A stretch of 64,000 nt of DNA from an uncultured Clostridium sp. (GCA_900547475.1 URGW01000001.1:163306-227305); one strand, 5' to 3'. Numbered from the stretch's first letter, positions 43,223 to 53,288 are shown. Made by a program: numbers and translations. Notes: generated by a model from the sequence alone, not told the origin.

Positions 43223-44101
43223 ATGTCAATATTTAAAGGCTCTGGTGTAGCTATAATTACACCTTTTAATGAAAATGGTATAGATTATGAAAAATTAAGA
43301 GAATTACTAGAATGGCATATAAAAGAATCTACAGATGCTATTGTTATTTGTGGTACTACAGGTGAAGCTACTACAATGACTGAAAAAGAAAAAAAAGATG
43401 CCATTAAATTTACTGTAGATGTTGTAAATAAAAGAATACCTGTAATTGCAGGAACTGGCGGAAATAATACAAACACATCTATTGAAATGAGTCTTTATGC
43501 TGAGAGTATAGGTATAGATGGACTTCTAGTTATTACACCATACTATAACAAAACAAATGCAGAAGGTTTACTAATGCATTTTAAAGCTATAAATGATGCT
43601 GTTAAAACTCCAATTATTTTATATAATGTTCCTAGCAGAACTAATATGAATATTACTCCAGAAACATTATTAAAATTATCAGAACTTAATAATGTTATTG
43701 CTATTAAAGAAGCTAGTGGTGATATGAGTCAAGTTGCTAGGATGAAAGCATTATGCGGAGATAAAATAGATATTTATTCTGGAAATGATGATCAAATAAT
43801 TCCTATCTTATCTTTAGGTGGTATTGGGGTTATATCTGTTGCTGCTAATATAATTCCTAAAACAGTACATGATATGTGTGATTTATATTTAAAAGGAGAT
43901 TGCTTTAAAGCAACTAAGATACAACTAGAGTACTTGGAATTAATGAACAATTTATTTATAGAAACTAATCCTATTCCGGTAAAAACTGCTATGAACGTAA
44001 TAGGTATGAATGTTGGTGAATTAAGATTACCACTTTACAAAATGAATGATAAAAATAAAGAAACTTTAGTAAATACACTAAAGAAATACAATTTATTTTA
44101 A
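43223..44101 (+). CDS. dapA: 4-hydroxy-tetrahydrodipicolinate synthase
   Basis: Condenses pyruvate with aspartate semialdehyde, first lysine/DAP-specific step. Schiff-base lysine in VIAIKEASGD (residue about 161), proton relay Tyr in LYNVPSRTNM (about 133) and GTTGEATTMTEKEK near 43. The family patterns PVIAGTGGNNT and GLLVITPYYNK are present. 292 aa, standard TIM barrel. GGAGG precedes the ATG. Middle gene of the lysine-controlled operon. Confidence 0.97.
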   Translation: MSIFKGSGVAIITPFNENGIDYEKLRELLEWHIKESTDAIVICGTTGEATTMTEKEKKDAIKFTVDVVNKRIPVIAGTGGNNTNTSIEMSLYAESIGIDGLLVITPYYNKTNAEGLLMHFKAINDAVKTPIILYNVPSRTNMNITPETLLKLSELNNVIAIKEASGDMSQVARMKALCGDKIDIYSGNDDQIIPILSLGGIGVISVAANIIPKTVHDMCDLYLKGDCFKATKIQLEYLELMNNLFIETNPIPVKTAMNVIGMNVGELRLPLYKMNDKNKETLVNTLKKYNLF

Positions 44102-44115
44102 AAGGAGTTTATCAT

Positions 44116-44868
44116 ATGGTTAAAATACTATTAAGCGGTTGCTGTGGAAAAATGGGAACTGTTATCTCAAATTTAGTTAGTGAATTTCCTAATTTAGAAA
44201 TTATAGCTGGTATAGATAAATTTCCTAGAGAATTAAATTATCCAGTATTCACTACACCTGATGATGTAAATATAGACTATGATGTGCTTTTAGACTTTTC
44301 TAATGTAAGCACATTACACAAACTTTTAGAATTAACAGAAAGGACAAAAAAACCATTAGTTATTTGTTCTACTGGCTATTCTCAAGAAGATTTAGATTTA
44401 ATCAATAAAAAAAGCAAAACATTGCCATTATTTAAATCTGCTAATATGTCTTTAGGTATAAATTTAATTAATTCACTTTTAAGAAAAGTAACTCCATTAT
44501 TATATGGAAATTATGATATAGAAATAATAGAAAAACATCACAATCAAAAGTTAGATTCTCCAAGTGGTACTGCACTTCTTCTAGCAGATACAATAAAAGA
44601 TTCTATTTCTGAAGAAACTCATTATGTTCATGGTAGAGATGGACATAAAAAGAGAGAAAAAACAGAAATCGGAATTCACGCTGTTAGAGGTGGTTCTATA
44701 GTTGGTGATCATGATGTTATTTTCGCAGGAACTGGTGAAGTTATTGAATTATCACACAAAGCAATATCAAGAGACGTATTTGCAATTGGTGCATTAAAGG
44801 CTTGTGAATATATGGCTACAGTTAAAGATGCTGGTCTTTATAATATGGATGATGTATTAGGGCTATAA
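44116..44868 (+). CDS. dapB: 4-hydroxy-tetrahydrodipicolinate reductase
   Basis: Makes tetrahydrodipicolinate using NAD(P)H. N-terminal SGCCGKMGTVI dinucleotide loop; the catalytic motif EIIEKHHNQKLDSPSGTALLLAD at about residues 135-158 (His-His and Lys); and HAVRGGSIVGDHDVIFAG. 250 aa, normal. AAGGAG precedes the ATG. Last gene of the operon; a good terminator follows. Together with dapH at 52.6 kb it feeds DAP for cell wall and dipicolinate for spores. Confidence 0.97.
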   Translation: MVKILLSGCCGKMGTVISNLVSEFPNLEIIAGIDKFPRELNYPVFTTPDDVNIDYDVLLDFSNVSTLHKLLELTERTKKPLVICSTGYSQEDLDLINKKSKTLPLFKSANMSLGINLINSLLRKVTPLLYGNYDIEIIEKHHNQKLDSPSGTALLLADTIKDSISEETHYVHGRDGHKKREKTEIGIHAVRGGSIVGDHDVIFAGTGEVIELSHKAISRDVFAIGALKACEYMATVKDAGLYNMDDVLGL

Positions 44869-44871
44869 ATG

Positions 44872-44894
44872 AAAGAGAGCAATTAGCTCTCTTT
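44872..44894 (+). terminator. Terminator of the asd-dapA-dapB operon
   Basis: Perfect 9-bp arms AAAGAGAGC / GCTCTCTTT, 5-nt loop, run of seven T. Confidence 0.93.
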
Positions 44895-44992
44895 TTTTGT
44901 TTATATATTTTAAGTTCATAAAAAGGAATAAATCTATATAAAAAGTACATACTAAAATTGTATATTTTTATATGTTAGGAGGGATATATATT

Positions 44993-45157
44993 ATGGCAAA
45001 AGATAGTCAACCAGATAATAAACAAGCTAGAATGGAAAAGTGCAATTATCAAACTCCAATAACTGAAGAAGGTCATAATCATAATCCAAATGCTAAACAT
45101 AAATCAATAAAAAGACAAGGTGTTTCTAGTGAACACTACAATCCAGCTGGAAATTAA
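44993..45157 (+). CDS. Small polar 54-aa protein
   Basis: The ATG at 44993 follows AGGAGGG at 9 bases and is preferred to the ATG at 44972, which overlaps that site. The product (MAKDSQPDNKQARMEKCNYQ, then NPNAKHKSIKRQGVSSEHYN) is highly polar, rich in Lys, Asn, His and Gln with no Trp and one Cys, so probably unfolded in solution. It resembles the small uncharacterised polar proteins of clostridia; a spore role is possible but unproven. Own promoter region and terminator. Confidence 0.7.
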   Translation: MAKDSQPDNKQARMEKCNYQTPITEEGHNHNPNAKHKSIKRQGVSSEHYNPAGN

Positions 45158-45187
45158 TAAAAGAGAGTCGAAATTGACTCTCTTTTA
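45158..45187. terminator. Bidirectional terminator (small gene and oppA)
   Basis: Perfect 12-bp arms TAAAAGAGAGTC / GACTCTCTTTTA with a 6-nt loop between converging genes. Confidence 0.9.
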
Positions 45188-45191
45188 TTAA

Positions 45192-46850
45192 TTATTCTTT
45201 ATATGCATGTTTGAAAGATATCTTTCCTAATGTAGAAATTTGAACACCTTTAACATTTTCATTTGCAGCTGTTACTGTAGTATAGTAATATATTGGTAAT
45301 ATTGGCATTTCATCCATTAATATATCTTCAGCTTCTCTTAGCATTTCATTTCTCTTAACTGAATCTGTTTCAACTTTTGCAGCTGCAACTAATTCATCAT
45401 ATCTAGCATTACTGAATCCAGTGTCGTTATTTCCTCCACCAGTTACCCATAAGTCTAAGAATGTCATTGGGTCAATATAGTCACCTGTCCAACCATGTCT
45501 AGCAATTTGATAATCACCTTGTTGTCTTGTATTTAAGAATACAGCCCACTCTTGGTTAGTTAATTCAACATTAACACCAATTTTCTCCCAATTTTGTTGA
45601 ATAATTTGAGCTATTTCTTTATGAGCACCTTCTGAGTTATACATTACTTCAATTGTTGGAATACCTTCACCATTTTCATATCCAGCTTCTTTTAATAATT
45701 CTTTTGCTTTTGCTATATTACCTTCCATATCTGATGGATCATAATATTCTTTTGAAGCAAATTCAGTACCATTTTCATCTGTAATACCTTGTGGCACAAA
45801 ACTATATGCAGGAATTTGTTCTGCTTTACCAACATTATCAATTATCTCTTGTCTATCGATAGCAAGATTTAATGCTTGTCTAACTAATTTATTATTTAAT
45901 ACTTTTTTAACATCTTCGTTTAATGTATCTTGTTTACCAACGTTTATTGCAAAGTAATAATTAGCTAATTTAGGACTTACATGAACTAATCCTTCAGCAA
46001 TACCTGGTTCAATTTCATTTGTTGGCACAGAGTTAACCATGTCAAAGTTTCCAGCTTTTAATTCAGAATATGCAGTAGTGTCATCAGTAACTAATTTAAA
46101 TGTTAAAGTATCTAATTTAACACTATCTTTATCCCAATAATTTTCATTTTTCTCGAAAACTAATTGATCTTTCATATCCCATTGAACTAATTTGAAAGGC
46201 CCATTAGAAACATAAGTTTCTGGATTAGTAGCCCATCCATCTGGATTAGCAGATACTATATCTTCTCTTAAAGGAACATATGTTGTAAATGCACATAATT
46301 GTAAGAAATATTCTGTTGGAGCTTCTAAAGTTACTTCTAATGTGTACTCATCTACTACTTTAATTCCAACTTCTTCAGCTGAAACTTCGCCATTATAGAA
46401 TTTTTCTGCATTTTTAATATAGAATAATTGATAAGCATATTCTGCAGCAGTAGCCTTATCTAATGCTCTTAACCAAGAGTACTTAAAGTTATCAGCTACT
46501 ACAGGCTCTCCGTCACTCCATTTCCCATCTTGTCTTAATTTAAAAGTATAAACTAATCCATCATCTGAAACTTCATAGCTTTCAGCTGCCCCTTCTGTAG
46601 GTTTATCATTTTCATCAAGTACCATTAAGCCTTCAAAAGCATTTAAAATCATTGTTCCTGCTCCTGAAGAATTATTTAGTGTTGGATCCATTGTTTCTGG
46701 ATCTTCTCCTAAGTTGAATATTAAGCTTTGATTTGATCCTGAGCTACTTCCATTACTAGTTGATTTATCACCACAACCAATGAATAAAGAAGTAGCTAAT
46801 GTTGCAGCTAAAACAACTGCACATAACTTCTTTAGTTTTGAACTTTTCAT
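45192..46850 (-). CDS. oppA: Oligopeptide ABC transporter substrate-binding lipoprotein
   Basis: Captures peptides outside the membrane for the Opp permease. Lipoprotein signal with lipobox SLFIGC (Cys26), then a family 5 solute-binding fold: FNLGEDPETMDPTLNN, YTFKLRQDGKWSDGEPVVADNFKYSW (about residues 105-130), NKLVRQALNLAIDRQEI (about 310). 552 aa, typical of OppA. AGGGGGG precedes the ATG. It is the last gene, 81 bp after oppF; this gap has a small hairpin (AATTGC/GCAATT, 46880-46895) that could give oppA separate mRNA stability, as is usual for binding proteins. Confidence 0.95.
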   Translation of the reverse strand: MKSSKLKKLCAVVLAATLATSLFIGCGDKSTSNGSSSGSNQSLIFNLGEDPETMDPTLNNSSGAGTMILNAFEGLMVLDENDKPTEGAAESYEVSDDGLVYTFKLRQDGKWSDGEPVVADNFKYSWLRALDKATAAEYAYQLFYIKNAEKFYNGEVSAEEVGIKVVDEYTLEVTLEAPTEYFLQLCAFTTYVPLREDIVSANPDGWATNPETYVSNGPFKLVQWDMKDQLVFEKNENYWDKDSVKLDTLTFKLVTDDTTAYSELKAGNFDMVNSVPTNEIEPGIAEGLVHVSPKLANYYFAINVGKQDTLNEDVKKVLNNKLVRQALNLAIDRQEIIDNVGKAEQIPAYSFVPQGITDENGTEFASKEYYDPSDMEGNIAKAKELLKEAGYENGEGIPTIEVMYNSEGAHKEIAQIIQQNWEKIGVNVELTNQEWAVFLNTRQQGDYQIARHGWTGDYIDPMTFLDLWVTGGGNNDTGFSNARYDELVAAAKVETDSVKRNEMLREAEDILMDEMPILPIYYYTTVTAANENVKGVQISTLGKISFKHAYKE

Positions 46851-46931
46851 TTTAATTTTCCCCCTTATTTTTTTATCTAAATTGCTTTTGCAATTGATAA
46901 CTAAAATCTAACTTTTTTTAATATAAATAAA

Positions 46932-47912
46932 TTATTTGTATAAGTGACATGCAACAAAGTGTCCTGGTTCAACTTCTCTAAGCTCTGGATTAACTTCACC
47001 ACAAACCTTCATTGCTTCCTTACATCTACCTTTAAATCTACATCCTGGTGGTGGATCTATAGGTGATGGAATATCCCCTTCTAAAACTATTCTCTTATTA
47101 GCCTTTGCTACCTTTGGATCTGGTATTGGAACTGCAGATAATAGTGCTTTAGTATATGGATGCTTAGGTTTAGTATACACATCATCAGCTGGCCCTTTTT
47201 CAACCATTTGTCCTAAATACATAACTCCTATATGAGTTGATATATGCTTAACCATTGAAAGGTCGTGAGCAATAAATAAATATGTTAATCCAAATTCTTC
47301 TTGTAATTCTTCAAGCATATTTATTACTTGTGCTTGAATAGATACATCTAAAGCTGAAATTGGTTCATCACATACTATAAAATCAGGTTGAACTGCAAGT
47401 GCTCTTGCAATACCAATTCTCTGTCTTTGCCCACCTGAGAATTCATGAGCATATCTATTTATATGGCTTCCATTCAATCCAACTTTATCTAATAAATATC
47501 TTATTCTCTCTTCTCTCTCTTTTCCTTTAAAAAGACCGTGGATATCAATTGCTTCACCAATAATATCTCCAACTGTCATTCTTGGGTTAAGTGATGCATA
47601 TGGATCTTGGAAAATCATTTGCATATTTTTTCTTAAAGATACCATTTTCTTTTCACTTAATCCTGTAATATCTTGTCCATTAAAAATTATTTGTCCTGAT
47701 GTTGGTTCATATAATTTTAATATAGTTCTTCCAGTAGTAGTTTTACCACAACCTGATTCCCCTACTAACCCTAAAGTTTCTCCTCTCTTAATAGAGAACG
47801 AAACATTATCTACTGCTTTAACAAAGCTCTTCTTAGAAAATAATCCTTTGTTTGCAGGGAAGTATTTACAAAGGTTTTTAACCTCTAAAATAACGTCATT
47901 TTTATTTTCCAT
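46932..47912 (-). CDS. oppF: Oligopeptide transporter ATP-binding protein OppF
   Basis: Second ATPase of the peptide importer. Walker A GLVGESGCGKTT (near residue 58), Q-loop MIFQDPYASLNPRM, signature EFSGGQRQRIGIARAL, Walker B DFIVCDEPISALDVS, H-loop AHDLSMV. The C-terminal oligopeptide-transporter extension has the Cys cluster PPPGCRFKGRCKEAMKVCGE, which binds an Fe-S cluster or metal in relatives. 326 aa. Its ATG overlaps the oppD stop (TAATG), so translation is coupled. Confidence 0.96.
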   Translation of the reverse strand: MENKNDVILEVKNLCKYFPANKGLFSKKSFVKAVDNVSFSIKRGETLGLVGESGCGKTTTGRTILKLYEPTSGQIIFNGQDITGLSEKKMVSLRKNMQMIFQDPYASLNPRMTVGDIIGEAIDIHGLFKGKEREERIRYLLDKVGLNGSHINRYAHEFSGGQRQRIGIARALAVQPDFIVCDEPISALDVSIQAQVINMLEELQEEFGLTYLFIAHDLSMVKHISTHIGVMYLGQMVEKGPADDVYTKPKHPYTKALLSAVPIPDPKVAKANKRIVLEGDIPSPIDPPPGCRFKGRCKEAMKVCGEVNPELREVEPGHFVACHLYK

Positions 47913-48919
47913 TATTCTTCCCCCTTTATTGGTGATTCAACTTTTGGTGCATTCTTATGACATAACCAACATGCTGCTCTATGCCCTTCTGATATTTCAA
48001 ATAATGGAGGTTGTTTTTCCTTACATATCTTCATAGCATAATCACATCTAGCTGTAAATGGACATCCAACTGGTGGTTTTAACAAATCTGGTGGTTGTCC
48101 CTCAATTGGAATTAATTTTTCCTTTAATTCACTCTTTGGATTAGGAACACTTCTTAATAATCCCCATGTATATGGATGTTTTCCTCTATAGAAAATATCT
48201 TCTGTTGTACCTTCTTCAACAATAAGACCACCATACATAACATTAATTCTTGAACAGAGATCAGCAACTACTCCAAGGTCATGAGTTATTAATATAATTG
48301 AAGTATCTAACTTTTCTTTTAAATCTTTCATTAAATCTAAAATTTGTGCTTGAATTGTAACATCAAGAGCTGTTGTTGGTTCGTCTGCAATTATAAGCTT
48401 AGGCTCACATATTAAGCTCATTGCAATCATAACTCTTTGTCTCATACCACCTGAAAATTCGTGTGGATATTGTTTTAATCTTTTTTCAGGACTTGGTATA
48501 CCAACCATATCAAGCATTTTAATAGCTTTTTCTTTTGCTTCTTTTTTAGATATTTTTTTATGTTTAATTAAATGCTCAGTTAATTGATCTCCTATAGTAA
48601 ATAATGGATTTAACGATGTCATTGGATCTTGGAATATCATAGACATCTCATTTCCTCTAATAGATTGCATTAACTTTTCAGTAGGTTTTGTTATATCTTT
48701 ATTATCAAATGTTATATTTTCAGCTTCAATTTTTGCATTTTCGCCTAATAATCTCATTATTGTCATCATTGTAACTGACTTACCACATCCAGATTCACCA
48801 ACAACTCCAAGGGCTTCACCTTTATCTAAATGAAAAGATACCCCTCTAACAGATTGTACATCTCCAATATGAGTCTTAAATGATGTTTTTAAATTTTTAA
48901 TTTCTAACAATTTACTCAT
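47912..48919 (-). CDS. oppD: Oligopeptide transporter ATP-binding protein OppD
   Basis: First ATPase of the importer. Walker A GVVGESGCGKSVT (near residue 39), MIFQDPMTSLNPLF, signature EFSGGMRQRVMIAMSL, Walker B KLIIADEPTTALDVT, ITHDLGVVA, and the C-terminal PPVGCPFTARCDYAMKIC Cys region. 335 aa. GGAGG stands before the ATG, 12 bp after oppC. Confidence 0.96.
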   Translation of the reverse strand: MSKLLEIKNLKTSFKTHIGDVQSVRGVSFHLDKGEALGVVGESGCGKSVTMMTIMRLLGENAKIEAENITFDNKDITKPTEKLMQSIRGNEMSMIFQDPMTSLNPLFTIGDQLTEHLIKHKKISKKEAKEKAIKMLDMVGIPSPEKRLKQYPHEFSGGMRQRVMIAMSLICEPKLIIADEPTTALDVTIQAQILDLMKDLKEKLDTSIILITHDLGVVADLCSRINVMYGGLIVEEGTTEDIFYRGKHPYTWGLLRSVPNPKSELKEKLIPIEGQPPDLLKPPVGCPFTARCDYAMKICKEKQPPLFEISEGHRAACWLCHKNAPKVESPIKGEE

Positions 48920-48931
48920 CTGTTTCTCCTC

Positions 48932-49900
48932 CTATTTTTGATGCTTAGGATCTAAAGCTTCAGTTAATCCATCACCAAATAAATTAAATGCTAAAATGAT
49001 TAAACAAATCATAGCAGCTGGGAATAATAATTGATAAGGTTGTGTTGTTAATAAACCTTTTGCATCATTTGCTAAAGTCCCTAAAGAAGCAAGTGGTGCA
49101 TTTAATCCTAAACCAATATAGCTTAAGAAGGCTTCAGTAAATATAGCTGATGGTACAAATAATGTCATAGTAACTATAATAGAACCTAAACAGTTAGGAA
49201 TTAAGTGTCTTAATAATATTCTTGATTTTGATGCTCCTAAAGTTTTAGCAGCTAAAACGAATTCTTGTTGCTTTAATTGAAGAATATCTCCTCTAACTAT
49301 TCTAGCCATACCAACCCAAGAAGAAATTGCCATTGCTACTATAATAGCAAACATTCCACTTGAACCTTCCTTCTTTAATACATTCATTAATAAAACAACG
49401 TATATTAATGTAGGAATAGAATATAAAACATCAACTATTCTCATCATTATATTATCAACTTTTCCACCTAAGAAACCTGCAATTCCTCCATATAAAACTC
49501 CTATTACAAGATTTAATACAGATGCAGCAAATGCAATAATAAGTGAATATCTTGCACCATACATAACTCTTACAAATAAGTCTCTACCTAAATTATCAGT
49601 TCCAAACCAATGTTGTGCATTTGGCCATAAGTTTGACGCTGTTTTATCTGTTGATTTATAAGTAAAACCAAAAAGTTTTTCAACTACAATTGGTCCTAAT
49701 ATTGCAAAAGCAATAATTATAATTATCATAACTAATGAAAATAGAGCTACTTTATTAGCTTTTAATCTTCTCCAAGCATTAGCCCAATATCCTACACTTG
49801 GTCTCACTATTTCTTCAGCTTTTTTCTCTTCTGAGCTTAAAGGAGAAAATAATTCGCTATCTATATCTAAATCTAAATTTTCTACAACTAAGTTTTTCAT
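48932..49900 (-). CDS. oppC: Oligopeptide transporter permease OppC
   Basis: Membrane subunit. 322 aa with an N-terminal cytosolic stretch (about 45 residues), six membrane helices, and the EAA loop for ATPase contact in FVLAAKTLGASKSRILLRHLIPNCLG. The opening KANKVALFSLVMII and HWFGTDNLGRDLFVRVMYGAR are hallmarks of OppC/DppC. GGGGGAG precedes the ATG; 14 bp after oppB. Confidence 0.95.
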   Translation of the reverse strand: MKNLVVENLDLDIDSELFSPLSSEEKKAEEIVRPSVGYWANAWRRLKANKVALFSLVMIIIIIAFAILGPIVVEKLFGFTYKSTDKTASNLWPNAQHWFGTDNLGRDLFVRVMYGARYSLIIAFAASVLNLVIGVLYGGIAGFLGGKVDNIMMRIVDVLYSIPTLIYVVLLMNVLKKEGSSGMFAIIVAMAISSWVGMARIVRGDILQLKQQEFVLAAKTLGASKSRILLRHLIPNCLGSIIVTMTLFVPSAIFTEAFLSYIGLGLNAPLASLGTLANDAKGLLTTQPYQLLFPAAMICLIILAFNLFGDGLTEALDPKHQK

Positions 49901-49914
49901 TATCTCTCCCCCTT

Positions 49915-50832
49915 TTATCCTTCAAGTTTAATTCTTGGATCCACTACTACATATAATAAGTCAACGATTAAATTACAAATTACAATAAATGTACAATAGA
50001 ATGCTAAAACACCTAATAAAGCTGTATAGTCTCTATTTGTTATTGTTAATGTAAATTCATTTCCAAGCCCTGGTATAGCAAATATTTTTTCTACTACGAA
50101 TGAACCAGTAAGTACACCAGCTGTTAATGGTCCTAAATATGTTACAACTGGAATTAATGAATTTCTTAATGCATGTTTGAATATTACTTTTCCACCACTT
50201 AAACCTTTAGCTTTTGCTGTTCTAATATAATCTGACTTTAAAACATCAATTAATTTGTTTCTTGTTAATCTAGTTATAAATGCCATAGAGCTTCCTGACA
50301 ATGCAATAACAGGCATTATATAATTTTCTGGCTTACTAAGTCCAGTAGCTCCTAATACCTTTAATTTTACAGTAAATACAAATATCAATAACGATCCTAT
50401 TACGAAACTTGGTATGGTAATTCCTAAAGTTGCAATAATCATACATATCCTATCTGGCCACTTGTCTGCATTTAATGCTGCAACTACTCCTAATAAAATA
50501 CCAACTATTACAGAAGCTACAATAGCAACCGCTCCAACTTGTGCTGATTTTGGGAAACCATTATTTATAGTATCAATAACTTGTCTACCTTTATATTTCA
50601 TAGATTGTCCAAAATCACCTTTTAATAAACCTTTCATATAAATAACATATTGTTCTCCTACTGGTTTATCTAACCCATATTTTTCATTTAATACTTCTTT
50701 CATCTCAGCCGTAATTTTTTCTCCTTCAAAAGGACCTCCCGGCATTATTCTTACAAGAAAGAACACAATTGTAATAACTGCCCAAATTGTAACTATACTA
50801 GTTAAAATTCTTTTTCCAACATACTTTAGCAT
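49915..50832 (-). CDS. oppB: Oligopeptide transporter permease OppB
   Basis: Membrane subunit and first gene of oppBCDF-oppA. 305 aa, six membrane helices; typical start MLKYVGKRILTSIVTIWAV; EAA motif in YIRTAKAKGLSGGKVIFKHALRNSLIP. In spore formers the Opp system imports signalling peptides as well as nutrients. GGGGGTTG precedes the ATG, and a good promoter lies about 70-100 bp upstream. Confidence 0.95.
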   Translation of the reverse strand: MLKYVGKRILTSIVTIWAVITIVFFLVRIMPGGPFEGEKITAEMKEVLNEKYGLDKPVGEQYVIYMKGLLKGDFGQSMKYKGRQVIDTINNGFPKSAQVGAVAIVASVIVGILLGVVAALNADKWPDRICMIIATLGITIPSFVIGSLLIFVFTVKLKVLGATGLSKPENYIMPVIALSGSSMAFITRLTRNKLIDVLKSDYIRTAKAKGLSGGKVIFKHALRNSLIPVVTYLGPLTAGVLTGSFVVEKIFAIPGLGNEFTLTITNRDYTALLGVLAFYCTFIVICNLIVDLLYVVVDPRIKLEG

Positions 50833-50902
50833 TTGTGTACAACCCCCATATAAATTTTTAAACTATTTTTTAATTTAAACCATTTTTAATAAATTTATAT
50901 TA

Positions 50903-50930
50903 ATTATAATACATATATCTTTTTTGTCAA
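50903..50930 (-). promoter_or_regulatory. Promoter of the opp operon
   Basis: TTGACA (50930-50925), 16-bp spacer, TATAAT (50908-50903) on the minus strand; both hexamers are perfect. Confidence 0.82.
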
Positions 50931-51250
50931 AATACATCGTTAATTTTAATCATCTATTCTTAATATTTTATTAATTAGTTCTATATATTTTTCTCAATAT
51001 GTTAATTTATTATCTTATTTTGGGTTAACGTTTACATTTACTATTTTAGCCATTCTATCCTCTTTAAGGTATAACACTTTCTTAATTATTAATTTGTAAA
51101 TTTGCTTAACAATTTGTTAAATAAATAATTTCATCAGTAAAATTTTAAACGAACATTTTTAAAATTTTGTATTATCTCGCACGGACATTTTATGGTAAAA
51201 AAAGAAATATATATTATTATAATTCAATAATATATATTTCAAGTGATTTT
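50931..51250. other. Long AT-rich gap between opp operon and aminotransferase gene
   Basis: About 320 bp with no frame or site I recognise, except a perfect 15-bp A-T hairpin at 51204-51240 (arms GAAATATATATTATT / AATAATATATATTTC), ten bases after the aminotransferase stop and probably its terminator. The rest could hold opp regulatory sites (CodY or other), but none stands out. Confidence 0.6.
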
Positions 51251-52384
51251 TTAAAGTTTTGCTATAAATCTTTCTAACCTTTTTAATGCCTCTATTAAAT
51301 CATCATCTGAGTAACAATATGATATTCTTAAATACCCCTCACCACCAATACCAAATGCATTTCCTGGTACACAAGCAACTTTTTCTTCATGTAGTAATCT
51401 TAAAGCAAACTCTTCAGTAGGAATATTGAATTTTTTTATTGATGGAAACACATAAAATGCACCTTTGGGCATAACAACATCTAATCCTATATCTTTAAGT
51501 TTATTTACAACTAGTTCTTTCCTATTATTAAAGACTTCCTTCATATGAATTACATCATTTAAACCATACTTTAATCCATTATAAACAGCCCATTGACAAA
51601 TAGATGGAGCACAAGATACATTATATTGATGAACTTTTATAATTTCATTCATTAAATCCTGTGAACAAGCATAATATCCAATCCTCAATCCAGTCATTGA
51701 AAACATCTTTGAAAATCCACCTACATAAATAACTTTATCTTTAATATCTCTACATTGAGCAACACTATAATATTCATCATAACATAAAGATTCATATATC
51801 TCGTCTGTAATTACTAATATATCATTTTCCTTAATTAATTCTACTAACTGTTCCTTCTCTTCTTTTGATAATATTGCCCCTGTAGGATTGCTTGGCAATG
51901 ATAATACCAAATATTTTATATTCATATCTTTTATTTTTCTTTTTATATCTTCTACATCAATTTTGAATTCATTATCCAAAGAGTAATTTACTACAGATCC
52001 ACCTAATATTGTAACTATACTTTCATATGCTGGATAAGCAGGTGTTGGTATCAAAACTTTATCACCTTTATTTAATAATGCTGTAAATATATTAAATAAA
52101 GCTTCACTACCACCAACTGTAATACAAATTTCATCAACTTCATAACTAATATCCTTATTTAAAAGATATTTACTTATTTCTTCTCTTAATTCAAATATAC
52201 CTAAGTTACTTGTATACGTAGTCTTATTTTCTTTTATTGCATTTATTAATCCTTCTTCAATAGATACAGGCAATTTAAAATCTGGTTGACCTAATGTTAA
52301 TGAAATTGCTCCATCTACCTTCTGAACCTCATTATAAAATTTTCTAATTCCTGATATTTTAACGTTATTTAGATTTTCATTCAT
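51251..52384 (-). CDS. PLP-dependent class I aminotransferase (candidate N-acetyl-diaminopimelate aminotransferase)
   Basis: Fold type I aminotransferase, 377 aa. Family features: SLTLGQPDFKLP at the start, GGSEALFNIFTALL, IPTPAYPAYESIV, LSLPSNPTGAILSKEE, the PLP lysine in VYVGGFSKMFSMTGLRIGY (about residue 230) and LRISYCYSDDDL. This is the PatA/DapX subgroup, which in Bacillus supplies the amino-transfer step of the acetyl branch of DAP synthesis. The divergent neighbour dapH makes that role likely, but broad aminotransferase activity cannot be excluded. GGGGG precedes the ATG. Confidence 0.88.
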   Translation of the reverse strand: MNENLNNVKISGIRKFYNEVQKVDGAISLTLGQPDFKLPVSIEEGLINAIKENKTTYTSNLGIFELREEISKYLLNKDISYEVDEICITVGGSEALFNIFTALLNKGDKVLIPTPAYPAYESIVTILGGSVVNYSLDNEFKIDVEDIKRKIKDMNIKYLVLSLPSNPTGAILSKEEKEQLVELIKENDILVITDEIYESLCYDEYYSVAQCRDIKDKVIYVGGFSKMFSMTGLRIGYYACSQDLMNEIIKVHQYNVSCAPSICQWAVYNGLKYGLNDVIHMKEVFNNRKELVVNKLKDIGLDVVMPKGAFYVFPSIKKFNIPTEEFALRLLHEEKVACVPGNAFGIGGEGYLRISYCYSDDDLIEALKRLERFIAKL

Positions 52385-52571
52385 ATTTTAGTGCCCCCTT
52401 AACGAATATTATAAAATCTCAATTTACTCTCAAGTAATTTTATAGTAAATATACTATTCAGTAAAGTTTTTTCTACTATTTTACTAATGTCTCTTTAAAA
52501 TAACCTTTAATTCTATTATAATATAAATGCTTAAATAAAAATATTGGGGCAAATGAAGAAAGGATGATTTT

Positions 52572-53282
52572 ATGAATTATAATTTAACTGATCCATATGA
52601 AATCGCAAGATTTATTAAAGAATCAAAAAAAACAACTCCAGTAAAAGTATATGTTAATGGAGACCTAAGCGATGCTTCACTAGATAATATTGAACATTAT
52701 GGAAATAATAATTTTTACATATTATTTGGAGAAAGTGATGTAATTACTGAAATAATATTAGAAAATAAGCACAAAATAAATTCTTTCAGAGTTGAAAATG
52801 ATAGAAGAAATTCAGCTATACCAATGCTAGACCTTTTATCAATAGATGCAAGAATTGAACCAGGTGCAATAATTAGAGATAGAGTTTCTATCGGTAAAAA
52901 TGCTGTAATCATGATGGGTGCTGTAATAAATATCGGTGCTGAAATTGGTGAAGGTACTATGGTTGATATGAATGCTGTAATTGGAGCAAGAGGACAATTA
53001 GGTAAAAGAGTTCACTTAGGAGCTGGAGCTGTTGTTGCTGGTGTTTTAGAACCACCTAGTAAAGAACCTTGCCAAATCGGCGATGATGCGATGATAGGTG
53101 CTAATGCAGTTATCTTAGAAGGTGTTAAAATTGGAGCTGGAGCTGTTGTTGCTGCTGGTTCTGTTGTTACTGAAGATGTTCCAGCTGGTGTTGTTGTTGC
53201 TGGTTCACCTGCAAGAATAATTAAAAATGTTGATGATAAAACAAAAGATAAAACTCAAATCTTAGATGATTTAAGAAAATAA
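52572..53282 (+). CDS. dapH: Tetrahydrodipicolinate N-acetyltransferase
   Basis: Acetyl-CoA-dependent acyltransferase of the acetylase branch of DAP/lysine synthesis. 236 aa: N-terminal alpha/beta domain (DPYEIARFIKESKKTTPVKVYVNG), then a left-handed beta-helix of hexapeptide repeats (about residues 88-225: ARIEPGAIIRDRVSIGKNAVIMMGAVINIGAE... and VVAAGSVVTEDVPAGVVVAGSPARIIK). Length and start match DapH rather than the succinyl-type DapD. GAAAGGATG precedes the ATG. It lies outside the lysine-riboswitch operon and has its own terminator. Confidence 0.96.
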   Translation: MNYNLTDPYEIARFIKESKKTTPVKVYVNGDLSDASLDNIEHYGNNNFYILFGESDVITEIILENKHKINSFRVENDRRNSAIPMLDLLSIDARIEPGAIIRDRVSIGKNAVIMMGAVINIGAEIGEGTMVDMNAVIGARGQLGKRVHLGAGAVVAGVLEPPSKEPCQIGDDAMIGANAVILEGVKIGAGAVVAAGSVVTEDVPAGVVVAGSPARIIKNVDDKTKDKTQILDDLRK

Positions 53283-53288
53283 AAAAGA